Assembly (NCBI GenBank): GCA_946479225.1
Contig: CAMLFI010000215.1
Location: 1-5,306, forward strand
From: an uncultured Mucilaginibacter sp.
Lineage (GTDB): Bacteria; Bacteroidota; Bacteroidia; Sphingobacteriales; Sphingobacteriaceae
DNA length: 5,306 nucleotides
Direction of reading: 5' to 3'
The notes below the pieces were generated by a model that saw only the letters and a list, made by a program, of their open reading frames with translations, did no database searches and was not told the DNA's origin. Below are positions 1-5,298 of the stretch, piece by piece. The position numbers were made by a program, and so were the translations under genes. Numbering within the stretch: position 1 is the stretch's first letter; every line of letters starts with the position of its first letter.

Positions 1-1080
1 GTCAACATCGCCTTTGGCTTTTTTCTGAATTACCACCGCGCGGCCATCATCCAGTTTATCTAACTGCAACACTTTTTCGTAAGGCAGTTTTGTGAAGGCT
101 GTACCACCAGAGCCCGGTATTGGCGTGGTTAACGATTCTTTAAATTGTTTAATATCATTGTAGCCAACTTTAGCCGCGGGGCGGGCACTGTTTGCCATCA
201 CAAGGTAATTCTGGTCCGACCCTTTCAGCCAGATCATATCTGTAGGCGTATTCATATTGCCCATCTCGGCAATGGTACGACCTTTAACGTGCGCACCTGC
301 TTTCAACTCATCCATTGCGAAAAGCACAAGTGGGGTACAGGTATAGCTGGCCACCATGTATTCTTTTCCATCAATTGTAGTTGTAGTGAAAGTACGTATC
401 GGCGAAGTAGTTTCGTACTTGCCATGAGAAGTGTGATACATTTCTAAACTTGCTTCATCTTGCTTGTTAGCGGTAAACGGAAAGCTGATAGTGCGGAATG
501 ATGAGCTAAACTCCTTATTGCTTAAACCGCTCACCATTAATTTACCATCGGCAAAGCCCATATCAGATATAGAAGTTAGGCGCTTTAAATTTCCACGGCC
601 GTCTTTCTCCTCCGGTCCGGCAACGTTGTTAAGTGCCACGGTTGAGAAGTTAACATCCTTTAGTGAAACCGATTTTATTTGATTATCAGCACTCATTGAA
701 AGCAGCACCGGGGTACCATCTGCGCTTTTAACAGCTACATACAGATTTTTTGAAACCGGGTTAACAGCCATATCTGTAATGGTGATATTCTCTTTTGTTG
801 TACCTAAAGCAGCGGCTATTTTTTCGTCTATTTTAGGCATGTCAAAAGCCTTAACCGTTGCCGGCTTTTTAGTGTCTTTAGTATCAAAGGCAACAACACT
901 CGCGTTTTTCGAGTCGCCAATAAACAAAACGCCGTTAGGGCCGAAAGTTAAAGCAGTGGTAGATTTTACCTCGGGTGTGCCATTGGTAAAACCATAAGGT
1001 AACGCGGGTTTGTGGTTAATACCTGCAAAGAGCAACACGCCAACTATGGCAGCAGTACTCAGTAAATAGATCTTTTTCAT
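1..1080 (-). CDS. Secreted beta-propeller-like protein of unknown function (C-terminus beyond the window)
   Basis: Reading the minus strand from the ATG at 1080 gives 360 codons open to the left edge, so the C-terminus is missing. Residues 1-20 (MKKIYLLSTAAIVGVLLFAG) form a signal peptide or N-terminal anchor with no lipobox cysteine, so export to the periplasm is likely. The rest is rich in short beta-type stretches with propeller-like phrases: LTFGPNGVLFIGDSKNASVVAFD (in part, residues 44-66), ITDMAVNPVSKNLYVAV (101-117), ISDMGFADGKLMVSG (171-185) and TPTDMIWLKG (278-287). These resemble NHL, SMP-30 or YncE blades, but I cannot assign a family or an enzyme activity. No haem-binding CxxCH and no clear catalytic motif is visible; the one cysteine in the visible part is C248. 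The start is supported by the signal peptide and by a TATATTTG element about 50 bases upstream. The reading frame and signal peptide are seen; the fold is inferred. Confidence 0.85.
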   Translation of the reverse strand, partial: MKKIYLLSTAAIVGVLLFAGINHKPALPYGFTNGTPEVKSTTALTFGPNGVLFIGDSKNASVVAFDTKDTKKPATVKAFDMPKIDEKIAAALGTTKENITITDMAVNPVSKNLYVAVKSADGTPVLLSMSADNQIKSVSLKDVNFSTVALNNVAGPEEKDGRGNLKRLTSISDMGFADGKLMVSGLSNKEFSSSFRTISFPFTANKQDEASLEMYHTSHGKYETTSPIRTFTTTTIDGKEYMVASYTCTPLVLFAMDELKAGAHVKGRTIAEMGNMNTPTDMIWLKGSDQNYLVMANSARPAAKVGYNDIKQFKESLTTPIPGSGGTAFTKLPYEKVLQLDKLDDGRAVVIQKKAKGDVD

Positions 1081-1128
1081 TGCATAAATGTTAAATAGGT
1101 TCCTTTTCAGATTCGGGGTGGTTCATAA

Positions 1129-1136
1129 CAAATATA
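1129..1136 (-). promoter_or_regulatory. Bacteroidetes-type -7 promoter element (TATATTTG) for the secreted protein gene
   Basis: The minus strand reads TATATTTG here, an exact match to the Bacteroidetes sigma-ABfr -7 consensus TAnnTTTG. Transcription would start near 1123, giving a leader of roughly 42 bases before the ATG at 1080. No good TTTG -33 element lies 19-21 bases upstream; the nearest is an ATTG at about 1152-1155, slightly too close. It lies in the 105-bp gap after the cupin stop codon, so the secreted protein gene probably has its own promoter. Confidence 0.45.
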
Positions 1137-1185
1137 ATATATGCTGATGCCCAATTGTTTAAATAAATTACTGATAACAAGAATA

Positions 1186-1677
1186 TTACAATCTGCAAAG
1201 CCGGCTTACCAACTCCGAATGCTGCGGATATTGCTGGGTCATATCCACTTTTTTAGCCATCTTAAATTCGCCAAAATCAAAGCCCGGCGCTACCGCGCAG
1301 CTTACCAGCACGTAGCCCTTTGCGCCCGGCAGCTCGGCGGCAAACCATTGCCCGGCCTCCACCACAACCTGCAGGTTGCCGGTAGCTTTATCAGATAACT
1401 CGCGGGTGGCTAATGCACCATTGGCATCAATAATATGGATATGAAGGGGCGATCCCTTATGAAAATACCATATCTCGTCAGATTCAATACGATGAAAGCC
1501 TGAAAAATCTGCGTCGCTTATCAAATAGTAAATTGATGTACATGCCTGTTTTAACCCCGCCGGCGGATTGCGGAGCACCTGCTTGTTAGACCGATAAGCC
1601 TCTTTATAAAAGCCACCTTCGGGATGTGGGGTAAGCTGAAGATGCTTAACCCAGTAATTTGAGTCTTCTATTGTCAT
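1186..1677 (-). CDS. Cupin_5 (DUF985) family protein, RmlC-like cupin
   Basis: A complete 163-residue protein matching the Cupin_5/DUF985 family, which is usually about 140-170 residues and is a single-domain RmlC-like beta barrel, probably cytosolic and dimeric. Visible family marks are YWVKHLQLTPHPEGGFYKE (residues 8-26, with the typical HPEGG at 18-22), FHRIESDEIWYFHKG (61-75), the LHIHII strand (78-83), a late VEAGQWFAAEL strand (106-116) and VAPGFDFGEF (129-138). Family members are often labelled predicted sugar epimerases, but the real reaction and ligand are not established, so no enzyme name is given. The ATG at 1677 places the first conserved motif at residue 8 as in relatives. No Shine-Dalgarno sequence precedes it. 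It is separated by 287 bp from the exporter gene upstream and by 105 bp from the gene downstream, so it is probably monocistronic. A perfect inverted repeat at 1741-1771 lies in its likely promoter region. Confidence 0.92.
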   Translation of the reverse strand: MTIEDSNYWVKHLQLTPHPEGGFYKEAYRSNKQVLRNPPAGLKQACTSIYYLISDADFSGFHRIESDEIWYFHKGSPLHIHIIDANGALATRELSDKATGNLQVVVEAGQWFAAELPGAKGYVLVSCAVAPGFDFGEFKMAKKVDMTQQYPQHSELVSRLCRL

Positions 1678-1740
1678 AATCAGTTAATTGGCAGAACTAA
1701 TGTACGGATATTTGACAAAACATAATCAGATTAATAAATG

Positions 1741-1771
1741 CATGTGTTTCACAAAATATACGAAACACATG
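1741..1771. repeat. Perfect 10-bp inverted repeat with 11-nt spacer, possible operator
   Basis: CATGTGTTTC (1741-1750) is followed by an 11-base spacer (1751-1761) and then its exact reverse complement GAAACACATG (1762-1771). It lies 64-94 bases upstream of the cupin ATG on the minus strand. The spacer reads on the minus strand with TATATTTTG (1752-1760), one base longer than the Bacteroidetes -7 consensus TAnnTTTG, and an ATTG lies about 18 bases further upstream. The symmetry therefore may frame a promoter and act as a binding site for a dimeric repressor; alternatively it is a hairpin. Symmetry is seen; function is inferred. Confidence 0.5.
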
Positions 1772-1923
1772 AAACGGCCAATAAGCAAAAGTCGCTGATT
1801 ATTAACACATTAACATCTCAATATGAAACGTTTGAAACAGCAATATCTTCACATTTTTTGATACTATGTTCACATATTATCACATAATTAGCTAATAATC
1901 AAACCATTAATCTTAAAAGAGGA

Positions 1924-1947
1924 AAAAGCAATTAATGAAACGCTTTT
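1924..1947 (-). terminator. Weak possible terminator of the EamA exporter gene
   Basis: On the minus strand, about 18 bases after the exporter stop codon, AAAAGC (1947-1942) can pair with GCTTTT (1929-1924) across a 12-base loop, followed by further T and C bases. The stem is only six pairs and AT-rich, so this is a marginal call; termination could occur elsewhere or by Rho. Confidence 0.25.
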
Positions 1948-1964
1948 GAAACGCCTAACCCGCC

Positions 1965-2891
1965 TTATTTTTTGGAATACTGCCTGTAGTTGATCAGCAA
2001 CACGCTTAAAAGAATAATACCCAAACCGAGCAATTGCCACATAGAAATTTGCTCATTACCTACCCAAACGCCCAGCAAAACCGCAATTACCGGGTTAACA
2101 TAGGCATGGGTGCTCACCTGCGTGGCGGGCCGTACCGAGAGCAGCCACACATAAGCAGTAAAAGCTATAATAGAACCGAATACAATTAAAAAAGCTATAG
2201 CCAACCAGGCCTGTGTTGGTACGGCAGCCGGATCAAAACCAGCAAACTCATTGTGGATAGCGCTTATAGGCAAATACACAACGCCGGCCGCCAACATTTG
2301 CCATGCGGTTGTTAAACGCGCCGGACTACTACCCGGCCTTCTTTTTGAATATAAACCACCCAGGGCCCATGCACCCGGACCAAATATCAGCAGACCTAAA
2401 CTAATAAGCTGCGCCTGCGTAAAATCTCCATGCAGCGATTGTATTATCGCTTCGCCGAAGAGCAGGCATACGCCCGCGAAACCTATTACAAGGCCGCCAA
2501 CGGTGCTGGCGCTGTGCAGGTTCTTCTTCCAGTTGGGTTTGTCCAGTATCACAAACCACAGCGGACCAATAGAAACTACTATAGCCACCATAGCGCTGGG
2601 TAAGGTGCGTTCCGCCCATATAACTATGCCCATGCCGCCAATCAGCATAAGGCAGCCGCTAACGGCAGCTGTTGCCACATCGCGCTTAACCCAAAGCTTG
2701 TCGCCTTTAATAGCACACCAGGCCAGCATTAAGCTGCCTGCTATTATAAAACGCACGGCACCCATTAAAAACGGCGGGAAGCCGTTAATAGCAACCTGTA
2801 TAAAAAAGTAAGTGGAGCCCCAAACAACATACACCAGCGCGAATGCGATGACTACCCAAAGGGTTGGCGCATGTTTAGTATTGGTTGTCAT
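1965..2891 (-). CDS. EamA-family (DMT superfamily) transporter, YedA/RhaT-like exporter
   Basis: A complete 308-residue inner-membrane protein with about ten hydrophobic helices, roughly at residues 11-31, 38-60, 72-92, 96-115, 128-148, 162-182, 193-213, 228-250, 262-278 and 284-302. This is the usual two-times-five EamA arrangement at the usual length. Family marks include VWGSTYFFIQVAI (23-35) in helix 1, the SIGPLWFVILD segment (107-117) at the end of the fourth helix, and ATQVSTHAYVNPVIAVLLG (256-274) followed by GNE (278-280) near the end of the second repeat, which matches the typical late P-x-x-A-x-L-x-G and E signature. The C-terminus is short and basic (YRQYSKK), consistent with a cytoplasmic tail. 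EamA proteins mostly export metabolites, amino acids or drugs; the substrate cannot be read from the sequence. The ATG at 2891 leaves a short N-terminal tail ahead of helix 1. No Shine-Dalgarno sequence and no exact TAnnTTTG was found upstream. Confidence 0.93.
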   Translation of the reverse strand: MTTNTKHAPTLWVVIAFALVYVVWGSTYFFIQVAINGFPPFLMGAVRFIIAGSLMLAWCAIKGDKLWVKRDVATAAVSGCLMLIGGMGIVIWAERTLPSAMVAIVVSIGPLWFVILDKPNWKKNLHSASTVGGLVIGFAGVCLLFGEAIIQSLHGDFTQAQLISLGLLIFGPGAWALGGLYSKRRPGSSPARLTTAWQMLAAGVVYLPISAIHNEFAGFDPAAVPTQAWLAIAFLIVFGSIIAFTAYVWLLSVRPATQVSTHAYVNPVIAVLLGVWVGNEQISMWQLLGLGIILLSVLLINYRQYSKK

Positions 2892-2941
2892 TGGGTGGTT
2901 AAATGCTTAAACCGCAAGATGTGAATATTCTTTGTGATTAG

Positions 2942-2955
2942 CGAAACGCTTTCAT
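2942..2955. promoter_or_regulatory. LacI/cre-like imperfect palindrome upstream of the exporter gene
   Basis: On the minus strand this reads TGAAAGCGTTTCG with the core GAAAGCGTTTC, symmetric about a central base for four pairs on each side. It resembles the centre of LacI-family operators and lies about 51-64 bases upstream of the exporter ATG, where a repressor could act. The ten bases GAAACGCTTT on the plus strand (2943-2952) recur exactly at 1937-1946, just beyond the other end of the same gene. No regulator gene is in the window, so this is a weak inference. Confidence 0.25.
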
Positions 2956-2989
2956 CATCCGGAAGTAAAGGATTCAGATTTAGCTACAT

Positions 2990-3032
2990 GAAGGGGTGGC
3001 TCAGAGCCGGGGTGAGCCCCCCTGAGCCACCC
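2990..3032. repeat. GC-rich repeat copy A with perfect 11-bp hairpin
   Basis: This 43-base copy aligns to copy B (3100-3140) with one 2-base insertion and three substitutions, giving 38 identical bases of 41 aligned. Its outer arms, GGGTGGCTCAG (2994-3004) and CTGAGCCACCC (3022-3032), are exact reverse complements around a 17-base loop. A smaller palindrome, GGCTC-A-GAGCC, is nested at 2998-3008. There is no T-tract on either side, so it does not look like a Rho-independent terminator. REP-like dispersed element or structured RNA is inferred. Confidence 0.75.
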
Positions 3033-3048
3033 GGAAACCGTCGTGGAA

Positions 3049-3068
3049 TCGCGTAGAGCCACCCGCGA
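3049..3068. repeat. Small hairpin presenting GAGCCACC in its loop
   Basis: TCGCG (3049-3053) and CGCGA (3064-3068) are exact complements around a 10-base loop (3054-3063) that contains GAGCCACC. The same word forms the right arm of copies A and B, and its complement GGTGGCTC is their left arm. The hairpin is therefore part of the same repeat cluster and its loop could pair with the arms of its neighbours. The pairing is seen in sequence only; a role is unproven. Confidence 0.4.
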
Positions 3069-3099
3069 TACCCAACAAATACATCATTATTGGCTAATT

Positions 3100-3140
3100 G
3101 AAGGTGGCTCTGAGCCGGGGTGAGCCACCGTGAGCCACCC
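3100..3140. repeat. GC-rich repeat copy B with alternative hairpins
   Basis: This 41-base diverged copy of the element at 2990-3032 has the left arm GGTGGCTC (3103-3110), which can pair with GAGCCACC at 3122-3129 (loop 11 bases) or at 3132-3139 (loop 21 bases). The two right arms lie in a tandem duplication of GTGAGCCACC (3120-3129 and 3130-3139). The nested palindrome here is GGCTC-T-GAGCC, the reverse complement of the one in copy A. It begins 49 bases downstream of the SnoaL-like gene on the minus strand, so it would be transcribed in its 3' region if transcription runs on. Confidence 0.75.
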
Positions 3141-3188
3141 ACAACGAGGTAGGTATAGGCCCCTGCTTAATAGTGTCTCAGTTCGAAT

Positions 3189-3608
3189 TTAATTAGGTGG
3201 CGGCAGGGCTCCTATTTGCATCATTAGTCCCATTAAGTCGGGTTGCCCATATTCTGTTACGATCTTACCATCCGACAGATGGTAAATATTAATAGCCTTT
3301 ACCTTAATTGATTTACCGGTAGCCGGAACGCCATAGAAAGCGCCGTCATGCGTCCCTGTCATTGTGAATAAAGCCGCTACCTTATTTTCATCTAAAACGA
3401 GGTCGTCTATTGTCCATTGAATATCAGAAAAGCCACTTCGCATCATTCCTATAATCGCCATGTACCCTTCTAATCCTTTCAATGGTTCAGGCCGTCCGGG
3501 TACGTGAAAAATTGCATCAGGCGAGATAAGTTCTTCACCGAGATTTGCATCTGCTGTATTTATGAACCGGACAAATTTGTCCATAAATGCTTTATTGTCT
3601 GTTGCCAT
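3189..3608 (-). CDS. SnoaL-like polyketide-cyclase fold protein (ester cyclase family, NTF2-like)
   Basis: A complete 139-residue protein of the SnoaL-like group in the NTF2-like superfamily, at the normal length and with no signal peptide, so probably cytosolic. Features that fit are an N-terminal helix (residues 5-20), ISPDAIFHVPGRPEPLKGLEGY (in part, 28-49) where relatives describe a region damaged-or-required plus H35, FSDIQWTIDDLVLDENKVAALFTMTGTH (in part, 60-87) covering the central sheet, then GVPATGKSIKV (93-103) and IYHLSDGKIVTEYGQPD (108-124). This G-x-P-x-T-G-K plus D-G-K-I pattern is typical of proteins annotated as ester cyclases. Most such genes are outside polyketide clusters, and none is present here, so a true cyclase role is unlikely and the substrate is unknown. 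The ATG at 3608 fits the family N-terminus; no Shine-Dalgarno sequence or exact TAnnTTTG is upstream. It is divergent from mqnC, with 162 bp between their starts. Confidence 0.9.
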   Translation of the reverse strand: MATDNKAFMDKFVRFINTADANLGEELISPDAIFHVPGRPEPLKGLEGYMAIIGMMRSGFSDIQWTIDDLVLDENKVAALFTMTGTHDGAFYGVPATGKSIKVKAINIYHLSDGKIVTEYGQPDLMGLMMQIGALPPPN

Positions 3609-3718
3609 GTGTTATGAGTTAAATTAAGCCAGTTGTTAGCTTGCTCAATTTATGAATAATCGACCAATAAACAGTAGCTTTATTTTGTTGAGGATGTGTA
3701 AAACTTTATGTGAAACAT

Positions 3719-3751
3719 CCTTTTACCTCCCACCTTTTACCTTTCACCTCC
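3719..3751. repeat. Pyrimidine-rich imperfect tandem repeat upstream of mqnC
   Basis: CCTTTTACCT occurs exactly at 3719-3728 and 3733-3742, a 14-base period, and a related CTTTCACCT follows at 3741-3749; ACCTCC occurs at 3725-3730 and 3746-3751. The plus strand is almost free of G here. It sits 20-52 bases before the mqnC ATG, overlapping where a -33 region would be. Such slippage-prone tracts are common between genes in this bacterial group; a regulatory role is possible but unproven. Confidence 0.6.
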
Positions 3752-3759
3752 AACAATCG

Positions 3760-3767
3760 TATATTTG
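3760..3767 (+). promoter_or_regulatory. Bacteroidetes-type -7 element (TATATTTG) directly before the mqnC start
   Basis: TATATTTG exactly matches TAnnTTTG and ends only three bases before the ATG at 3771. If it is the active -7 element, transcription would begin at or within a few bases of the start codon, implying a leaderless or nearly leaderless message. No TTTG -33 element lies 19-21 bases upstream, where the pyrimidine repeat is found, so the match may be chance in an AT-rich stretch. Confidence 0.3.
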
Positions 3768-3770
3768 TAT

Positions 3771-4895
3771 ATGAATACTGCCGATCTGTTATTACGCGCT
3801 TCGCAATTTGATTTTTTGAGTATGGAAGAGGGCGTATATCTTTACCACAATGCCCCTACTGCTGATTTGGCTTATGTTGCTAACGAGCTCCGTAAAAAGC
3901 AGGTACCACATGGCAAGGTTACCTGGCAGATAGACCGGAACGTAAACACTACCAACGTTTGTATAGCCAACTGCAAGTTCTGCAATTTCTTTCGCAGGCC
4001 GGGCCACGAGGACAGTTATATAACCGATATTGAAACGTATAAGCAAAAAATAGAAGAAACTTTCCGTTATGGCGGCGACCAGCTTTTACTGCAGGGCGGC
4101 CATCATCCCGATCTGGGCCTTCAATTTTATACTGATCTGTTCAAACAATTAAAAGAGCTTTATCCTTCGCTTAAACTGCATTCATTAGGTCCGCCGGAAA
4201 TTGCGCATGTTGCCAAATTGGAAAACATGAGCCATTATGATGTGCTCAGCGCCATGAAAGCCGCCGGCCTGGATTCTTTACCGGGTGCGGGTGCCGAAAT
4301 ATTGAACGACCGTGTGCGCCGCCTAATATCAAAAGGTAAATGCGGCGGCCAGGAGTGGCTGGATGTAATGCGTGCCGCGCATCAGCTTAACCTGCCATCA
4401 TCGGCAACAATGATGTTTGGACACGTTGAAACTATAGAAGAGCGCTTTGAGCATTTAGTTTGGATCCGCGAGGTACAGTCCGAAAAGCCCGAAGGCCATT
4501 ACGGCTTTGTAGCCTTTATTCCATGGCCGTTTCAGGACGATGGAACGTTGCTGCGTAAAGTTCGTGGCATAACCAATAATGTATCGGGCGACGAATATAT
4601 TCGCATGATAGCTCTAAGCCGCATCATGCTGCCTAATATTAAAAACATTCAGGCATCATGGTTAACCGTTGGCAAGCAGGTAGCACAGTTGTGTTTGCAT
4701 GCGGGCGCTAATGATTTTGGTTCTATCATGATTGAAGAGAACGTGGTATCTGCCGCAGGCGCGCCTCACCGTTTTACCGCTAAAGGCATTCAAAATTCAA
4801 TTGCCGAAGCTGGCTTTGAACCACAGCTGCGGAATCAGAAATATGAATGGCGCGAAACACCTGCCGAGTTAGAAGAGCAGGTTATTAATTATTAA
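3771..4895 (+). CDS. mqnC: Cyclic dehypoxanthinyl futalosine synthase (radical SAM), menaquinone biosynthesis
   Basis: A complete 374-residue radical-SAM enzyme. MqnC converts dehypoxanthine futalosine to its cyclic (spiro) form in the cytosol, a step of the futalosine pathway to menaquinone. The iron-sulfur site is C64-x3-C68-x2-C71 (CIANCKFC), preceded by VTWQIDRNVNTTNV (50-63). Further conserved blocks are GGDQLLLQGGHHPDLGLQFY (101-120), LHSLGPPEIAH (136-146), LPGAGAEIL (170-178) with the following RVRRLISKGKC (181-191), MMFGHVETIEERFEHL (214-229), FIPWPFQ (249-255) and ASWLTVGKQVAQLCLHAGAND (in part, 295-315), ending in SAAGAPHRFT (327-336). These match Bacteroidetes MqnC over the full length. 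The ATG at 3771 (MNTADLLLRA) is chosen over the in-frame TTG at 3765 because it fits relatives. No other mqn gene lies nearby. A hairpin follows at 4919-4948. No key residue appears to be missing. Confidence 0.96.
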   Translation: MNTADLLLRASQFDFLSMEEGVYLYHNAPTADLAYVANELRKKQVPHGKVTWQIDRNVNTTNVCIANCKFCNFFRRPGHEDSYITDIETYKQKIEETFRYGGDQLLLQGGHHPDLGLQFYTDLFKQLKELYPSLKLHSLGPPEIAHVAKLENMSHYDVLSAMKAAGLDSLPGAGAEILNDRVRRLISKGKCGGQEWLDVMRAAHQLNLPSSATMMFGHVETIEERFEHLVWIREVQSEKPEGHYGFVAFIPWPFQDDGTLLRKVRGITNNVSGDEYIRMIALSRIMLPNIKNIQASWLTVGKQVAQLCLHAGANDFGSIMIEENVVSAAGAPHRFTAKGIQNSIAEAGFEPQLRNQKYEWRETPAELEEQVINY

Positions 4896-4918
4896 TAAAA
4901 GCAAACCCTATATTAAGC

Positions 4919-4948
4919 AAGAAAGGGCACCTCTCAGTGCTCTTTCTT
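4919..4948. terminator. Hairpin between convergent genes, probable bidirectional terminator
   Basis: AAGAAAGGGCAC (4919-4930) pairs with GTGCTCTTTCTT (4937-4948) around a six-base loop, giving a 12-bp stem with a single G-U wobble in the plus-strand transcript. The 3' arm is T-rich and is followed by ACTTTC; the minus-strand reading ends in CCCTTTCTTGCTT. It starts 23 bases after the mqnC stop and lies 41 bases beyond the stop of the opposing small gene, the expected site for a shared terminator. There is no pure T-tract, so efficiency is uncertain. Confidence 0.65.
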
Positions 4949-4989
4949 ACTTTCAGACACGCTTAATACATAACCGGCGAAGTTTATCG

Positions 4990-5298
4990 CTAGCTTAAGT
5001 TTTGAGATGTAGCAAAGCTATGCAAGGTTTCAATATGGTGAGGAACTGTAAGCCCGCTGGCGTCTCGTTGCTGCTGGAACTGAACAAATGACGGTATGTT
5101 CAGCACCTGTTCCTGAATTTGCTTGTTGGCATAACTTGATATGTGAACAAACGTAGTTTCGTCATCAAGTATATATACATCGTACTTAAAATCCACGCTA
5201 TTCATTGCCTTAAAATCAGCCATAAAAACATTAATGTTTTCTTTGTTTTTGGCTACAAATTCTTTCTTTACTCCGTAGGTTACTTTAACTGTTATCAT
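4990..5298 (-). CDS. Small ABM-like dimeric alpha/beta-barrel protein, function unknown
   Basis: A complete 102-residue protein beginning at the ATG at 5298, which is preceded by an A-rich run (AAAAAAAG on the minus strand) up to the window edge. The pattern is a first beta strand (MITVKVTYGV, 1-10), a long helix with a run of lysine and asparagine (VAKNKENINVFMADFKAM, 15-32), strands around FKYDVYILDDETTFVHISSYAN (in part, 37-58), a helix with PSFVQFQQQRDASGL (69-83), and a last strand PHHIETLHSF (86-95). This beta-alpha-beta-beta-alpha-beta order and the SF-x-x-F-Q-Q-Q-R-D motif fit the antibiotic biosynthesis monooxygenase-like/dimeric alpha-beta barrel superfamily, of which uncharacterised Bacteroidetes members are common. 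No catalytic residue can be named, so an oxygenase role is not claimed. It is convergent with mqnC and probably unrelated to it. It has no signal peptide. Confidence 0.8.
   Translation of the reverse strand: MITVKVTYGVKKEFVAKNKENINVFMADFKAMNSVDFKYDVYILDDETTFVHISSYANKQIQEQVLNIPSFVQFQQQRDASGLTVPHHIETLHSFATSQNLS

Larger units (their letters stand above)
1678..1964. other. AT-rich intergenic region with repeated GAAAC words
   Basis: This 287-bp gap between the exporter stop and the cupin start has no convincing gene on either strand. Besides the inverted repeat at 1741-1771 it has GAAAC six times on the plus strand, always in pairs: 1762 and 1771, 1825 and 1834, 1937 and 1948. The second and third pairs sit in near copies of one longer word: ATGAAACG then TTTGAAAC at 1823-1838, and the same halves with CT inserted between them at 1935-1952. 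TCACAT also recurs at 1849, 1870 and 1880. These could be regulator sites; no known motif is matched with certainty. Confidence 0.5.
2892..3188. other. Intergenic region carrying a GC-rich repeat cluster
   Basis: This 297-bp gap between the SnoaL-like gene stop and the exporter start shows no credible gene. Its left third (2892-2989) is AT-rich and should contain the exporter promoter, although no exact Bacteroidetes -7 element is present. The middle (2990-3140) is clearly GC-richer than its surroundings and is made of related repeats and hairpins. The last 48 bases (3141-3188) show nothing notable. Confidence 0.6.

Noticed and set aside
145..997. Three short plus-strand open frames
   Set aside because: All are antisense to the continuous 360-codon minus-strand frame with a signal peptide, and none shows a recognisable domain.
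1141..1398. Plus-strand open frame of 85 codons
   Set aside because: Most of it overlaps the C-terminal half of the DUF985 cupin gene in antisense and it has no family resemblance.
2251..2811. Long plus-strand open frame of 186 codons
   Set aside because: It lies wholly antisense to the EamA exporter, whose protein is clearly recognisable; the plus-strand translation is proline- and isoleucine-rich with no domain, as expected for a shadow of membrane-protein codons.
1186..2891. Cupin and exporter genes as one operon
   Set aside because: The 287-bp gap with its own inverted repeat and a near promoter element makes separate transcription more likely, although co-transcription cannot be excluded from sequence alone.
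2990..3140. CRISPR array or intrinsic terminator
   Set aside because: Only two imperfect copies exist with a 67-base gap holding related sequence rather than a unique spacer, and no T-tract follows either hairpin.
3725..3751. Shine-Dalgarno-like GGAGGT words on the minus strand
   Set aside because: No minus-strand gene starts just downstream of them; the SnoaL-like gene begins more than 110 bases further on. They are simply the complement of the pyrimidine repeat.
3765..3770. TTG start adding two residues to mqnC
   Set aside because: The ATG two codons later fits MqnC N-termini, and the TTG falls inside the TATATTTG promoter-like element.
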